Shown here one piece after another: positions 8,474 to 19,010 of a stretch of DNA of 64,000 nucleotides (its first letter is position 1; every line of letters begins with the position of its first letter). The stretch is from Salegentibacter tibetensis (GTDB taxonomy: Bacteria; Bacteroidota; Bacteroidia; Flavobacteriales; Flavobacteriaceae). Location of the stretch: assembly GCF_020164485.1 (NCBI RefSeq), contig NZ_JAIQZA010000025.1, forward strand, positions 1 to 64,000. The letters are read 5' to 3'. The notes below the pieces were generated by a model that saw only the letters and a program-made list of their open reading frames with translations, had not been told where the DNA came from and did no database searches. Made by a program: the position numbers and the translations under genes.

Positions 8474-9997
8474 ATGAAAATATTATCCGCAGAACAATTA
8501 GGCGAAGCCGACGAAGTCACACTTAAAAATGAAGGAATTTCAAGTACGCGTTTGATGGAGCGGGCGGCGAGCCTGGTATTTAACGAAATTCACACAAGGC
8601 TGGAAGGTGCAGATATCAATATTAAAATTTTCTGCGGAATAGGGAATAACGGTGGCGACGGACTTGTAGTAGCGCGTTTACTGCATAAATACGGCTATAA
8701 GGTGAAAGTTTATGTGGTGAATTACAGCGATAAGCGCTCTGATGATTTTCTGGTGAATTCCGATCGTTATAAAAAGGAAAGCCACACCTGGCCTGAACTG
8801 ATAAAACGAAAAGAAGATTTTCCTGAAATTTCTCCCGGTGATTTCGTGGTAGACGCGATTTTTGGAATTGGCCTAAACCGACCAGCAGAGGGATGGCTTG
8901 CAGAATTACTGGAACATATAAATGAATCTGGAGCCTTTTGTCTGGCTTTAGATATGCCATCTGGTTTGTTCCCGGATAAAGCACCTGCAAAAGATGCCTC
9001 AGTGATTAAAGCGAATTATACCCTGACTTTCCAAACTCCAAAAATTGTGTTTTTTCTGCCGCAAACGATGAGATATGTGGGGGAAATGCAGGTTCTGGAT
9101 ATTGGTTTGGACCGCGAATATTTGAAAGAGGTTAAAGCTATGGCTCAACTAATAGGTAAGCGTGAAGCCAGGCAATTTTATAAACCGCGTAATAGAAATA
9201 GCCATAAAGGTGACTATGGCCACAGTCTTGTAGTAGGAGGAAGCTATGGGAAAATTGGAAGTATGGTGCTTTCAGCTAAATCTACGCTAAGGGCAGGTGC
9301 TGGATTATGTAGTGTTTTTGTGCCAAAATGCGGTTACAATATTTTACAAACGAGCTTTCCGGAAGCTATGGTAATTACCGATGAAGATGATAACGAACTC
9401 ACCAATATAGATACCGATCTCGAACCAGATGTTATTTGTTTTGGGATGGGCGCCGGTAAATCTTCTAAAACCGTAAATGCCTTCAAAAAGTTATTAGAAA
9501 AAACTGAAAATCCCATGCTTATTGATGCTGATGGATTAAATATGCTTTCTGAAAATAATGAACTTTTGGAATTGCTCCCAAAAAAATCGGTTTTAACGCC
9601 TCATCCCAAAGAACTGGAAAGGCTTATTGGAAAATGGGAGGATGATTTTGAAAAGATTGATAAGATCGAGGATTTCACGAAAAAATATAAGGTGATAGTG
9701 GTTTTAAAAGGAGCACATACCTTTGTTTTTAGCGGGAAACACACCTATATAAACAATTCCGGCAATCCCGGAATGGCAACAGCGGGAAGTGGAGATGTGC
9801 TTTCAGGAATTATTGCAGGTTTGATGTCTCAAAAATATGAACCGCTTGTTGCAGCAATTTTAGGTGTTTATGTACATGGACTTTCAGGTGATATTTGCGC
9901 TGAAGAAAGAGGATACGAAGCTTTGCTTTCCGGAGATATTAGCGATAATTTAGGGAGAGCTTTCCTTGCTCTAAAGAAAGATGAAGATCATGTCTAA
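8474..9997 (+). CDS. nnr: Bifunctional NAD(P)H-hydrate epimerase / ADP-dependent (S)-NAD(P)H-hydrate dehydratase
   Basis: Repairs hydrated NAD(P)H: the N-terminal YjeF domain epimerises NAD(P)HX and the C-terminal ribokinase-fold domain dehydrates the S form with ADP. N half (~1-215): GIGNNGGDGLVVAR (nucleotide loop) and the DAIFGIGLNR segment. C half (~225-505): KGDYGHSLVVGGSYGKIGS, GMGAGKS, LIDADGLN, LTPHPKEL, and AGSGDVLSGIIAG, the ADP/metal site with the catalytic Asp. I prefer the ATG at 8474 (MKILSAEQLGEAD), which matches the family start; an in-frame ATG at 8450 would add eight residues. Monocistronic; the gene diverges from gcvT. Confidence 0.94.
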   Translation: MKILSAEQLGEADEVTLKNEGISSTRLMERAASLVFNEIHTRLEGADINIKIFCGIGNNGGDGLVVARLLHKYGYKVKVYVVNYSDKRSDDFLVNSDRYKKESHTWPELIKRKEDFPEISPGDFVVDAIFGIGLNRPAEGWLAELLEHINESGAFCLALDMPSGLFPDKAPAKDASVIKANYTLTFQTPKIVFFLPQTMRYVGEMQVLDIGLDREYLKEVKAMAQLIGKREARQFYKPRNRNSHKGDYGHSLVVGGSYGKIGSMVLSAKSTLRAGAGLCSVFVPKCGYNILQTSFPEAMVITDEDDNELTNIDTDLEPDVICFGMGAGKSSKTVNAFKKLLEKTENPMLIDADGLNMLSENNELLELLPKKSVLTPHPKELERLIGKWEDDFEKIDKIEDFTKKYKVIVVLKGAHTFVFSGKHTYINNSGNPGMATAGSGDVLSGIIAGLMSQKYEPLVAAILGVYVHGLSGDICAEERGYEALLSGDISDNLGRAFLALKKDEDHV

Positions 9998-10027
9998 ATC
10001 GGCTTTTACAATTGTTTAAGTTATTTT

Positions 10028-10061
10028 TTGAAAATATCTTAAAAATTTAGTTTTAAATTTG
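10028..10061 (+). promoter_or_regulatory. Candidate promoter upstream of hutH
   Basis: TTG (10028-10030), 23 bp, then TAAATTTG (10054-10061) fits the Bacteroidetes TTG / TAnnTTTG pattern. It is 184 bp from the hutH ATG, implying a long leader, so it is uncertain. Confidence 0.3.
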
Positions 10062-10245
10062 GATTACGTTAGTAGAAATAAGAATTTTGGCGCAGAAATT
10101 TAAGTGGATTTGATTTAATAGTGAATTCAAAATTTAGAACCCTTTTTAGATCAAAAATCATTCATTTCAAAAAACCTGATTAGGCCTGCGAATACTTAAA
10201 TGTAAAGGCTTTAACATTAAACTTCATTACCTAAAACCATAATTT

Positions 10246-11754
10246 ATGCAGTCTCACCATTATATCAGTTCAGCCATTTTGGATTTGGAAACCATAGAAG
10301 ATATATTGAGGAGTAAAATGAAATTGGCGCTTAGTGAAGAAGCTGAATGTAATATCCGAAAATCAAGAAAATACTTAAACAAAAAAATTACTGAAAGCGA
10401 AACCCCAATTTATGGAATCAACACCGGTTTTGGGGCTTTATGCAATGTGAAAATAAGTCCGGGTAAACTAACCGAACTTCAGGAAAACCTGGTAAAATCG
10501 CATGCCTGCGGAACCGGAGATAAAGTTAACAAAGAGATTGTGAAGCTGATGCTATTGCTGAAAATTCAATCTTTAAGCTATGGGAATTCAGGGATCGCCT
10601 TAGAAACCGTTTTAAGACTTATCGATTTATATAACCTTGATATTTTACCGGTAGTTTACGAACAGGGGTCTTTGGGAGCTTCCGGCGATCTTGCCCCACT
10701 TGCTCATTTGGCCTTGCCCTTAATTGGGGAAGGGGAAGTGTATTTTGAAGATAAAATAATTAGCGGAGAAGAATTGCTTAAAATTCAGGGTTGGGAAGCT
10801 CTACAATTACAATCCAAAGAAGGTTTAGCTTTGTTAAACGGCACCCAATTTATGAGCGCCCATGGGGTTTATGCCTTATTGAAATCTTATAAATTATCTT
10901 ATCTGGCCGATCTTATCAGCTCGGTTTCCATAGATGCTTTTGATTGTAATTTGTCTCCTTTTAATGAGTTGGTTCACCTTGCCAGGCCACATCGGGGACA
11001 GATTAAAACAGCGGAGCGTATTCGTAGATTTTTAGATGATAGCCAGATTGCGAAAAGCGAAAAGGAGAATGTGCAGGATCCTTACAGTTTTAGATGTATC
11101 CCCCAGGTTCACGGGGCGAGCAAGGACACTTTGAGTTTTGTAAGAAAAACCATTAAAACCGAGATCAATTCGGTAACAGACAACCCTAATATTTTTATTG
11201 AAGAAGATAAAATTATTTCCGGAGGAAATTTTCACGGGCAACCATTGGCTTTAGCTTTGGATTATTTAGCGATCGCACTAGCTGAACTCGCCAATATTTC
11301 AGAAAGACGAATTTATCAATTGGTTTCCGGACTTCGCGGCTTACCAGCATTTTTGGTTGAAAATCCTGGATTAAACAGCGGATTTATGATTCCGCAATAT
11401 ACCGCAGCCAGTATTGTTAGTCAGAATAAACAACTTGCAGTTCCAGCTTCAGTAGATTCTATTGTTTCTTCAAACGGGCAGGAAGATCACGTGAGTATGG
11501 GTGCTAATGGAGCTACAAAACTTTTAAAAGTTGTAGAAAATTTAAATAGTGTATTGGCGATTGAATTATTTAATGCTTCGCAAGCTATGCACTTTAGAGA
11601 GCCGGCGGAAACTTCAGAAATGTTAAGGAATGTTTTAAACGAATTTAGAGTTGTGGTTCCTGTACTGCATACCGATGTGACAATGGCACCACATATAAAA
11701 GCGGCCAAATCTTATCTGGAGGGGTTTAATTTCAAAGAAAATATTTTCGATTAA
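10246..11754 (+). CDS. hutH: Histidine ammonia-lyase
   Basis: Deaminates L-histidine to urocanate, the first step of histidine breakdown. The 502-residue protein carries GSLGASGDLAPLAH, whose Ala145-Ser146-Gly147 cyclises to the MIO electrophile, plus NGTQFMSA, the QDPYSFRCIPQVHGA block and SADSIVSSNGQEDHVSMG-like C-terminal active-site region. No hutU, hutI or hutG gene flanks it; solitary hutH occurs in Bacteroidota, and a related aromatic amino acid lyase or aminomutase activity cannot be excluded from sequence, but the His-lyase motif set is the best fit. It converges on the STAS-like gene, sharing 4 bp at the stop codons. Confidence 0.9.
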   Translation: MQSHHYISSAILDLETIEDILRSKMKLALSEEAECNIRKSRKYLNKKITESETPIYGINTGFGALCNVKISPGKLTELQENLVKSHACGTGDKVNKEIVKLMLLLKIQSLSYGNSGIALETVLRLIDLYNLDILPVVYEQGSLGASGDLAPLAHLALPLIGEGEVYFEDKIISGEELLKIQGWEALQLQSKEGLALLNGTQFMSAHGVYALLKSYKLSYLADLISSVSIDAFDCNLSPFNELVHLARPHRGQIKTAERIRRFLDDSQIAKSEKENVQDPYSFRCIPQVHGASKDTLSFVRKTIKTEINSVTDNPNIFIEEDKIISGGNFHGQPLALALDYLAIALAELANISERRIYQLVSGLRGLPAFLVENPGLNSGFMIPQYTAASIVSQNKQLAVPASVDSIVSSNGQEDHVSMGANGATKLLKVVENLNSVLAIELFNASQAMHFREPAETSEMLRNVLNEFRVVVPVLHTDVTMAPHIKAAKSYLEGFNFKENIFD

Positions 11755-12125
11755 ATTCTAAATTTGATCCAATTTATAGCCTCTTCTAAATTGTCAAAAA
11801 CTTCAAAAGAATCGGCGTCTTTGTAGAATTGTCGTTCTACTTTATGAGCGTTTAATTTAATTAGCTCGTTTTCGCTCACCACTGCGATGGCTTTTAAGTT
11901 TTCTGCACGTGCAGATTCCCTATATACTAGAGGATCTACGGCATAAGAATTTTTTCGTAAAGAGATATAGCCGTAAGGTTTATTTTGAAAAACTTCCTTT
12001 CCAATATTTAATAATTCCTGATTATTATTTGTATTAAAAAGTACGCCTTCATTTAATTCGGCGATAAGGATGTTTTGAAAAATAAGCACCTGCCCAAATT
12101 CCAATTCCATTATTTCTGTAATCAT
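11751..12125 (-). CDS. STAS/SpoIIAA-like small protein, function unknown
   Basis: A 124-residue soluble protein with alternating beta/alpha pattern (LEFGQVLIFQNILIAEL at the start, LKAIAVVSEN in the middle, a final helix DNLEEAINWIKFRI). It resembles the STAS/SEC14-like proteins annotated in flavobacteria. No phosphorylatable Ser motif can be defined with confidence. It overlaps the hutH stop by 4 bp in convergent orientation and sits upstream, in the transcription sense, of nothing obvious; the clpC gene on the same strand precedes it by more than 100 bp and has its own terminator. Confidence 0.6.
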   Translation of the reverse strand: MITEIMELEFGQVLIFQNILIAELNEGVLFNTNNNQELLNIGKEVFQNKPYGYISLRKNSYAVDPLVYRESARAENLKAIAVVSENELIKLNAHKVERQFYKDADSFEVFDNLEEAINWIKFRI

Positions 12126-12176
12126 TAATATAGGGATTAATTTCGGGCAAATTTAATATAATTCAGCGACTATATT

Positions 12177-12214
12177 AAAAAAAGGCTATTTGAAATTAAT
12201 CTTTCAAATAGCCT
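12177..12214 (-). terminator. Rho-independent terminator of clpC
   Basis: A 13-bp perfect stem AGGCTATTTGAAA (12183-12195) pairs with 12202-12214, with a T-run on the minus strand beyond it. It is 29 bp after the clpC stop. Confidence 0.85.
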
Positions 12215-12242
12215 CTTATAAAATTGATAATCTTCTAAAATC

Positions 12243-14804
12243 CTAAGATTCTGTTTCTTCAATTTTTTTATCAATCTTTATGGTTAATTCATTTTTTTCC
12301 TCATCGAGATCCATAAAAATTTTATCTCCTTCCGCTAATTTTGAAGTGATGATCTCTTCTGCCAGCGCATCTTCAATATATTTCTGAATAGCTCTGTTCA
12401 AAGGCCTTGCACCATATTGCTTATCGAATCCTTTTTCAGCAATAAAATCCTTGGCTTTATCACTTAAGGTCATATCGTAACCAAGGCTTCCAATTCTACT
12501 AAATAGTTTTGTCAATTCAATATCAATAATTTTATGAATATCCTCACGTTCAAGACTATTAAAGATCACTACATCATCAATTCTATTCAAGAACTCAGGT
12601 GCGAATGCTTTTTTAAGCGCATTTTCAATTACACTTCTTGCATTTTCATCGGCTTGAGAACGTTGTGAAGCGGTTCCGAATCCAACTCCCTGACCGAAAT
12701 CTTTCAGTTTTCTCGCTCCAATATTAGAAGTCATAATAATGATTGTATTTCTAAAATCTATTTTTCTTCCTAAACTGTCGGTTAAATATCCATCATCCAG
12801 TACCTGAAGAAGCATATTGAAAACATCTGGATGGGCTTTTTCAACCTCATCGAGCAGAATTACAGCATAAGGTTTTCTTCTTACTTTTTCAGTTAACTGG
12901 CCACCTTCTTCATATCCAACATATCCCGGAGGTGCTCCAATTAACCTGGAGATAGCGAACTTCTCCATATATTCACTCATATCTATTCGAATAAGCGAGT
13001 CGTCATTGTCAAATAACTCACGGGCAAGTACCTTAGCTAATTGTGTTTTACCAACCCCGGTTTGACCTAAAAATATAAATGACCCAATTGGTTTGTTAGG
13101 GTCTTTAAGTCCCGCACGATTTCTTTGAATGGCTTTCACAACTTTACCAACCGCATCGTCCTGACCAATTACTTTTCCTTTTATCTTCTTGGGGAGTTCT
13201 ACCAGTTTATTGCTTTCGGTTTGCGCAATTCTATTTACGGGAACCCCTGTCATCATAGAAACAACATCAGCAACACTATCTTCGTCAACTGTTTCTTTGT
13301 GTTTTTTAGATTCCTCTTCCCATTTTTCCTGGGCTATTTGTAATTCTTTCTCAAGGTTTTTTTCATCATCCCTAAGTTTTGCAGCTTCTTCGTATTTCTG
13401 CTTTTTAACTACAGAATTTTTCTTTTCGCGTACTTCTTCCAGTTTGCGTTCCAGGTCTAAAATCTGTTTTGGAACATCTATATTGGTAATGTGTACACGA
13501 GAACCTGCTTCATCTAAAGCATCGATAGCCTTGTCCGGTAGAAAACGATCGGTTAAATACCTGTTGGTTAATTTCACACAGGCCTCAATCGCTTCATCGG
13601 TATAAGAAACATTGTGGTGATCTTCGTATTTATCTTTAATATTATTAAGGATCTCAATAGTTTCCTCTACCGTAGTAGGTTCAACAATAACCTTTTGGAA
13701 TCTTCTTTCTAAAGCACCATCTTTTTCAATATACTGTCTATATTCATCTAAAGTGGTAGCACCAATACATTGAATTTCCCCTCTTGCAAGAGCAGGTTTA
13801 AACATATTACTTGCATCAAGACTTCCTGTAGCGCCGCCGGCGCCAACAATAGTGTGGATCTCATCTATAAAAAGAATAATGTCGTCATTCTTTTCAAGTT
13901 CGTTCATCACGGCTTTCATACGTTCCTCAAACTGACCGCGGTATTTGGTTCCTGCAACTAAACTGGCAAGGTCTAAAGTGACTACGCGTTTGTCAAACAG
14001 TATTCTTGAAACTTTACGTTGAATGATTCTAAGTGCTAGACCTTCAGCAATAGCCGATTTACCAACCCCAGGTTCACCAATAAGTAAAGGGTTGTTTTTC
14101 TTTCTTCGACTTAAAATCTGGGAAACCCTTTCAATTTCTTTCTCACGACCTACTACGGGATCCAGTTTATCGGCTTCTGCCATGGCGGTTAAATCTCTTC
14201 CGAAGTTATCTAAAACAGGGGTTTTGGATTTTTTGGAAGTTTTGCCGGGGCCACTGCCACCTCCGCTAAACGGATTGTCTTTAGTAGCATCATCTGTACT
14301 ACTATCGTCGTCTGAAAATGACTCGGCCGTTGGACTATCCTGGAAGTCATTTTCATCACTCGCTATCATATATTTAAACTGATCTTTAACCCCGTCATAA
14401 TCTATTTTAAGTTTATTAAGCAGCTTAGTGGTGGGATCGTTCTCGTTTCTCAAAATACAAAGCAGTAAGTGAGCGGTATTTATATTAGAACTTTGAAAAA
14501 GCTTGGCTTCTAAAAAAGTCGTTTTTAGGGCCCGCTCTGCCTGGCGGGTAAGGTGCAGGTTTCGTTTTTCGTTAGAAACCGCAGTAGATTCGGGATTTGC
14601 GGGGCTAAGTATTTCAACTTTACGTCTTAAATGACTTAAATCTATATCTAATGCATTTAAAATATCTATGGCCTTGCCATCTCCGTCTCGCAACAAACCA
14701 AGCATAAGGTGTTCAGTACCAATAAAATCGTGGCCTAAACGCAGCGCTTCTTCTTTGCTATATGCGATTACATCTTTTACTCTCGGTGAAAAATTATCAT
14801 CCAT
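12243..14804 (-). CDS. clpC: ATP-dependent Clp protease ATP-binding subunit ClpC
   Basis: An AAA+ unfoldase that feeds proteins to ClpP. The 853-residue chain has two N-terminal Clp_N repeats (~1-145), an acidic/Gly linker (~150-195), AAA-1 with Walker A GEPGVGKS (~245) and IILFIDEIHT Walker B, a UvrB/UvrC-type coiled middle region (~430-490, containing KQKYEEAAKLRDDE) that marks ClpC rather than ClpB, and AAA-2 with GQTGVGKT (~590) and VILLDEVEKAHPDVFN. The C-terminal D2-small domain ends LTIKIDKKIEETES. No mcsA/mcsB/ctsR genes accompany it, as expected outside Firmicutes. Divergent to gyrA with a 248-bp gap. Confidence 0.96.
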   Translation of the reverse strand: MDDNFSPRVKDVIAYSKEEALRLGHDFIGTEHLMLGLLRDGDGKAIDILNALDIDLSHLRRKVEILSPANPESTAVSNEKRNLHLTRQAERALKTTFLEAKLFQSSNINTAHLLLCILRNENDPTTKLLNKLKIDYDGVKDQFKYMIASDENDFQDSPTAESFSDDDSSTDDATKDNPFSGGGSGPGKTSKKSKTPVLDNFGRDLTAMAEADKLDPVVGREKEIERVSQILSRRKKNNPLLIGEPGVGKSAIAEGLALRIIQRKVSRILFDKRVVTLDLASLVAGTKYRGQFEERMKAVMNELEKNDDIILFIDEIHTIVGAGGATGSLDASNMFKPALARGEIQCIGATTLDEYRQYIEKDGALERRFQKVIVEPTTVEETIEILNNIKDKYEDHHNVSYTDEAIEACVKLTNRYLTDRFLPDKAIDALDEAGSRVHITNIDVPKQILDLERKLEEVREKKNSVVKKQKYEEAAKLRDDEKNLEKELQIAQEKWEEESKKHKETVDEDSVADVVSMMTGVPVNRIAQTESNKLVELPKKIKGKVIGQDDAVGKVVKAIQRNRAGLKDPNKPIGSFIFLGQTGVGKTQLAKVLARELFDNDDSLIRIDMSEYMEKFAISRLIGAPPGYVGYEEGGQLTEKVRRKPYAVILLDEVEKAHPDVFNMLLQVLDDGYLTDSLGRKIDFRNTIIIMTSNIGARKLKDFGQGVGFGTASQRSQADENARSVIENALKKAFAPEFLNRIDDVVIFNSLEREDIHKIIDIELTKLFSRIGSLGYDMTLSDKAKDFIAEKGFDKQYGARPLNRAIQKYIEDALAEEIITSKLAEGDKIFMDLDEEKNELTIKIDKKIEETES

Positions 14805-14884
14805 CTTTATCTTCCTTTCTCTCTGATTTATTCAGCACAAAACTTTCAAAAATTGTACCTAATCCTATGATATTAGCTAATTGA

Positions 14885-14892
14885 CAAAATTA
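14885..14892 (-). promoter_or_regulatory. Candidate -7 box of clpC
   Basis: On the minus strand TAATTTTG fits TAnnTTTG about 80 bp before the clpC ATG. No well-spaced -33 TTG is visible. Confidence 0.25.
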
Positions 14893-15052
14893 CTTTCAAT
14901 ATTCAAAGGGTAAAATAAGGAACTTATTAACGATAGTACACTAAATTTTTGTTAATAAAATTTGGTTAAACAATACGCCAAACAGGGCTTCAACATCTAT
15001 AAAATATGTAAATTGGCACGTTAGATTCGAGAACTAAAATAAACTTTACAAT

Positions 15053-17584
15053 ATGGCTGAAGGAGAAAAGCTTATTCCTATAAATATTGAAGATGAAATG
15101 AAATCGGCCTACATTGATTATTCAATGTCGGTCATTGTGTCACGTGCTTTACCAGATGTTCGTGATGGCTTAAAACCGGTGCATCGCCGGGTATTGTATG
15201 GTATGTATGAACTTGGAGTCCTCTCTAACCGGTCTTATAAAAAATCGGCCAGGATTGTAGGGGAAGTTCTTGGTAAGTATCACCCACACGGGGATTCTTC
15301 TGTTTATGATACTATGGTAAGAATGGCTCAGCACTGGAGCATGCGTTATATGCTTGTAGACGGGCAGGGTAACTTTGGATCTGTAGATGGCGATAGCCCT
15401 GCGGCAATGCGTTATACCGAAGCCAGGATGCGAAAAATTAGTGAGGATATGCTGGCTGATATCGATAAAGAAACGGTAGATACTCAGCTTAACTTTGATG
15501 ATTCGTTGAACGAACCGGTAGTTATGCCTACCCGTATTCCTAACCTTCTTGTAAATGGAGCCAGCGGTATTGCCGTAGGTATGGCGACCAATATGGCACC
15601 GCACAATATATCTGAAGTAATAGACGGAACCGTTGCATACATTGAAAACAATGATATTGAGATCGAAGAGCTAATGGAACATATTAAAGCTCCCGATTTC
15701 CCTACCGGTGGAACTATTTATGGTTACGATGGTGTTCGTGAAGCTTTTAAAACAGGAAGAGGTCGTATTGTAATGCGAGCCAAATCTCAATTAGAAGAAA
15801 TTAATGGAAAAGAATTTCTCGTAGTTACTGAAATTCCTTATCAGGTGAATAAGGCAGATATGATCAAGAAAACTGCTGATCTGGTTAACGAAAAGAAAAT
15901 TGAAGGGATTAGTCTGATTAGAGATGAATCTGATAGAAATGGAATGCGTGTCGTTTATCAATTAAAACGGGATGCTATTCCTAATATCGTTCTAAATACG
16001 CTTTATAAACATACTGCTTTACAAACTTCTTTTAGTGTAAATAATATTGCACTGGTAAAAGGAAGGCCGGAGATGCTCAACTTAAAAGATATTATTTATC
16101 ATTTTATTGAGCACAGGCACGAAGTTGTAGTAAGAAGAACTGAATATGAACTCAGAAAGGCTGAAGACCGGGCTCACATCCTTGAAGGTTTAATTATCGC
16201 TTCAGATAATATAGACGAAGTTATCGCTTTAATTCGTTCCTCTAGTAATGCCGAGGAAGCCAGGAATAAGTTAATTGAACGCTTTGAATTGAGTGAGCTA
16301 CAGGCAAAAGCCATTGTAGAAATGCGTTTACGTCAGCTTACCGGCCTGGAGCAGGATAAACTGCGTGCAGAGTATGAAGAAATAATGAAAACCATAGAAG
16401 ACCTTAAAGACATTTTGGCGCGAAAAGAACGCAGAATGCAGGTTATTAAGGACGAACTTCTTGAAATAAAAGAAAAATACGGAGACGAAAGACGGTCTAC
16501 TATAGAATACTCTGGAGGAGATCTTAGTATTGAAGATATGATTCCGGACGAACGGGTGGTTATTACAATTTCTCACGCCGGATACATTAAAAGGACTTCC
16601 TTAACCGAATACAAAACCCAGAACAGGGGAGGAGTAGGCCAAAAAGGATCCAATACCCGAAATGAAGATTTCCTTGAATATTTATTCTCAGGAACGAACC
16701 ACCAGTATATGTTATTCTTTACTCAAAAAGGAAAATGTTTCTGGATGCGGGTTTACGAAATTCCCGAAGGAAGTAAAGCTTCAAAAGGAAGGGCGATTCA
16801 AAACCTTATCAATATTGATCCTGACGATCGCGTAAAAGCATTTATATGTACCCAGGATCTTAAAGATGAAGAGTACATAAATAAACATTACGTGATTATG
16901 GCCACTAAAAAAGGCCAGGTGAAGAAAACTTCTTTAGAGCAATACTCAAGGCCAAGAACAAATGGAATAAATGCCATTACCATTAAAGAAGACGATGAAT
17001 TACTGGAAGCAAAACTAACCAACGGCGATAGCCAGGTAATGCTTGCGGTAAGAAGTGGTAAAGCCATTAGGTTTGAAGAAGGAAAAACCAGACCGATGGG
17101 AAGAAACGCTTCAGGGGTGAGAGGTATTACCCTTGCCGACGATAAAGACGAAGTAGTAGGAATGATTTCCGTAGAAGATTTTAATTCTGATATTCTTGTA
17201 GTTTCTGAAAATGGCTACGGAAAAAGATCCAGTCTTGAAGATTATAGAATCACGAACCGTGGCGGAAAAGGTGTCAAAACTATTTCCATCACCGAAAAAA
17301 CCGGAAGTCTTGTTGCTATTAAAAATGTTTCAGACGATGAAGACATTATGATCATTAACAAATCTGGAATTGTAATAAGAATGGAAGTTGCAAATCTTAG
17401 AGTTATGGGGCGTGCAACTCAGGGAGTTAGATTAATTAACCTTAAAGGAAATGACGCTATTGCAGCCGTTGCAAAAGTACTGCATGACGAAGACGATGTT
17501 GAGTTGATGGATGACCCGGAAAAGGCTGAAGATGCTGAAGAAAACCCAAATGGCACAACTATTGCAGACGATAGTGAAGAATAA
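15053..17584 (+). CDS. gyrA: DNA gyrase subunit A
   Basis: Breakage-reunion subunit of the type IIA topoisomerase that introduces negative supercoils. 843 residues. N-terminal [20 protein letters not shown], catalytic Tyr121 in MRYTEARM, and six C-terminal beta-propeller blades. The quinolone-resistance region reads [11 protein letters not shown]: Ser82 and Asp86, the equivalents of E. coli Ser83 and Asp87, are the wild-type residues. Blade one carries QNRGGVG, a variant of the GyrA box QRRGGKG; a second similar string TNRGGKG occurs near residue 743. Acidic C-terminal tail. Followed 22 bp later by the TPR gene, with a terminator only after that, so the two are probably co-transcribed. Confidence 0.97.
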   Translation: MAEGEKLIPINIEDEMKSAYIDYSMSVIVSRALPDVRDGLKPVHRRVLYGMYELGVLSNRSYKKSARIVGEVLGKYHPHGDSSVYDTMVRMAQHWSMRYMLVDGQGNFGSVDGDSPAAMRYTEARMRKISEDMLADIDKETVDTQLNFDDSLNEPVVMPTRIPNLLVNGASGIAVGMATNMAPHNISEVIDGTVAYIENNDIEIEELMEHIKAPDFPTGGTIYGYDGVREAFKTGRGRIVMRAKSQLEEINGKEFLVVTEIPYQVNKADMIKKTADLVNEKKIEGISLIRDESDRNGMRVVYQLKRDAIPNIVLNTLYKHTALQTSFSVNNIALVKGRPEMLNLKDIIYHFIEHRHEVVVRRTEYELRKAEDRAHILEGLIIASDNIDEVIALIRSSSNAEEARNKLIERFELSELQAKAIVEMRLRQLTGLEQDKLRAEYEEIMKTIEDLKDILARKERRMQVIKDELLEIKEKYGDERRSTIEYSGGDLSIEDMIPDERVVITISHAGYIKRTSLTEYKTQNRGGVGQKGSNTRNEDFLEYLFSGTNHQYMLFFTQKGKCFWMRVYEIPEGSKASKGRAIQNLINIDPDDRVKAFICTQDLKDEEYINKHYVIMATKKGQVKKTSLEQYSRPRTNGINAITIKEDDELLEAKLTNGDSQVMLAVRSGKAIRFEEGKTRPMGRNASGVRGITLADDKDEVVGMISVEDFNSDILVVSENGYGKRSSLEDYRITNRGGKGVKTISITEKTGSLVAIKNVSDDEDIMIINKSGIVIRMEVANLRVMGRATQGVRLINLKGNDAIAAVAKVLHDEDDVELMDDPEKAEDAEENPNGTTIADDSEE

Positions 17585-17606
17585 CTAAATTTAAAACCAA
17601 AACGAA

Positions 17607-18848
17607 ATGAAGACTAATATCTTTACTGTAGCGTTGTCATTATTATCAGTGGCTGCCGTTGCACAAAAAAGCGAAATTAGAAGTGCGGGTAACGCCGTAG
17701 ATGATGGCAACTTTGCAGAAGCCAAAACTGAATTACAAACTGCTGAATCTATGCTTTCTGAAGCTAATGATAAATGGACAGAGAGATTCTACCTTTATAA
17801 AGGTCAGGCTTACTTAGGAAGTGGTGAAAATGCTTCTCTGGAAGATTTGGAAACCTCAGCAGAAGCTTTCAAAAAAGCCCAGGAAATGGGTAATGATGAT
17901 GAAGCCGTGCAGGGATTTGATCAGGTAAGAAATGCTTTAGTTCAAAGTGCGATCAATGATCAGAATACTGAACAGTATGAGAGTGCTTCAAATAAATTGC
18001 GGTATAGCTACCAATTAAATAAACAGGATACGCTTTATTTATACTACGCTGCTGCAAACTCTTTAAATGCTCAGGATTACACTACTGCATTAGAGGATTA
18101 TAAAGAACTTAAAGAAGTAGGTTTTGATGGTTCCGGTGTAGAATTTCTTGCCACCAATGTAGAAACTGGTGAGGAAGAGATTATGCCTAGTAAAGAACAG
18201 AGAGATTTAATGGTTAAAACTGGCGAATATGAGGACCCTAAGGAGCGTAAAATTCCTTCCAAGAAAGGAGAGATTGCTAAAAATATTGCTTTAATATATA
18301 TCCAGGAAGGTGAAGATGAGAAAGCTATTGAGGCGATAAAAGATGCAAAAGCTGAAAATCCTGACAATATTGCATTACTTCAAGCTGAGGCCGATGTTTA
18401 TTACCGTATGGGTAATAAGGAAAAGTACAATGAGCTGATGCAGGAAATGGTTGAAAAAAATCCTAACGATCCTAATATCTACTATAATCTTGGTGTAACT
18501 GCTGCTGAATTAGGTAATAATGAGCAAGCTATTGAATACTATGAAAAAGCACTTGAGATTGATCCCGAAATGAGTAATGCAAGAATGAATATTGTAGTTG
18601 CCATTTTAGCAAAAGAGCGTGATCTTATCGACCAGATGAACGAACTTGGAATGAGTAAGGAAGATAATAAACGTTATGATGAGCTTGAACAAGAGCGTAA
18701 AGAGATTTACGAGCAAGCTGTTCCTTACCTGGAAAAAGTAATTGAAGCAGATCCAGAAAATGTTAGTGCTATTAGAACTGCAATAAATATCTATAACCAA
18801 TTAGGTGAAGAAGAGAAAGCTGCAGAGCTTAAGGCAAGATTGGAGTAA
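17607..18848 (+). CDS. Exported tetratricopeptide-repeat protein
   Basis: A 413-residue protein with a signal peptide (MKTNIFTVALSLLSVAAVAQ, cleavage after AVA) and several TPR units; the clearest is PNIYYNLGVTAAELGNNEQAIEYYEKALEIDPE (~291-323), with others around 225-290 and 365-405. TPRs mediate protein-protein contacts; the role is unknown and the location is periplasm or outer-membrane side. It follows gyrA by 22 bp and shares its terminator. This gyrA-TPR pairing suggests only shared transcription, not shared function. Confidence 0.85.
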   Translation: MKTNIFTVALSLLSVAAVAQKSEIRSAGNAVDDGNFAEAKTELQTAESMLSEANDKWTERFYLYKGQAYLGSGENASLEDLETSAEAFKKAQEMGNDDEAVQGFDQVRNALVQSAINDQNTEQYESASNKLRYSYQLNKQDTLYLYYAAANSLNAQDYTTALEDYKELKEVGFDGSGVEFLATNVETGEEEIMPSKEQRDLMVKTGEYEDPKERKIPSKKGEIAKNIALIYIQEGEDEKAIEAIKDAKAENPDNIALLQAEADVYYRMGNKEKYNELMQEMVEKNPNDPNIYYNLGVTAAELGNNEQAIEYYEKALEIDPEMSNARMNIVVAILAKERDLIDQMNELGMSKEDNKRYDELEQERKEIYEQAVPYLEKVIEADPENVSAIRTAINIYNQLGEEEKAAELKARLE

Positions 18849-18871
18849 AAATAATCTAAGTCCATTAATTA

Positions 18872-18899
18872 AAACCACCGGATTCCGGTGGTTTTTTTA
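18872..18899 (+). terminator. Rho-independent terminator after the gyrA-TPR unit
   Basis: A 10-bp GC-rich stem AAACCACCGG/CCGGTGGTTT (18872-18881/18885-18894) with a 3-nt loop and a T-run, 24 bp past the stop. Confidence 0.92.
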
Positions 18900-19010
18900 T
18901 GCCTTAATTTTTATGCATAAAATTTAGAACAAATAAGTGGATAGAAAATTATTATTCGGTTCAAAGCTAATGGAGGCTTTGTGTAATCAGCAACTTTGGA
19001 ATGCAAAAAG

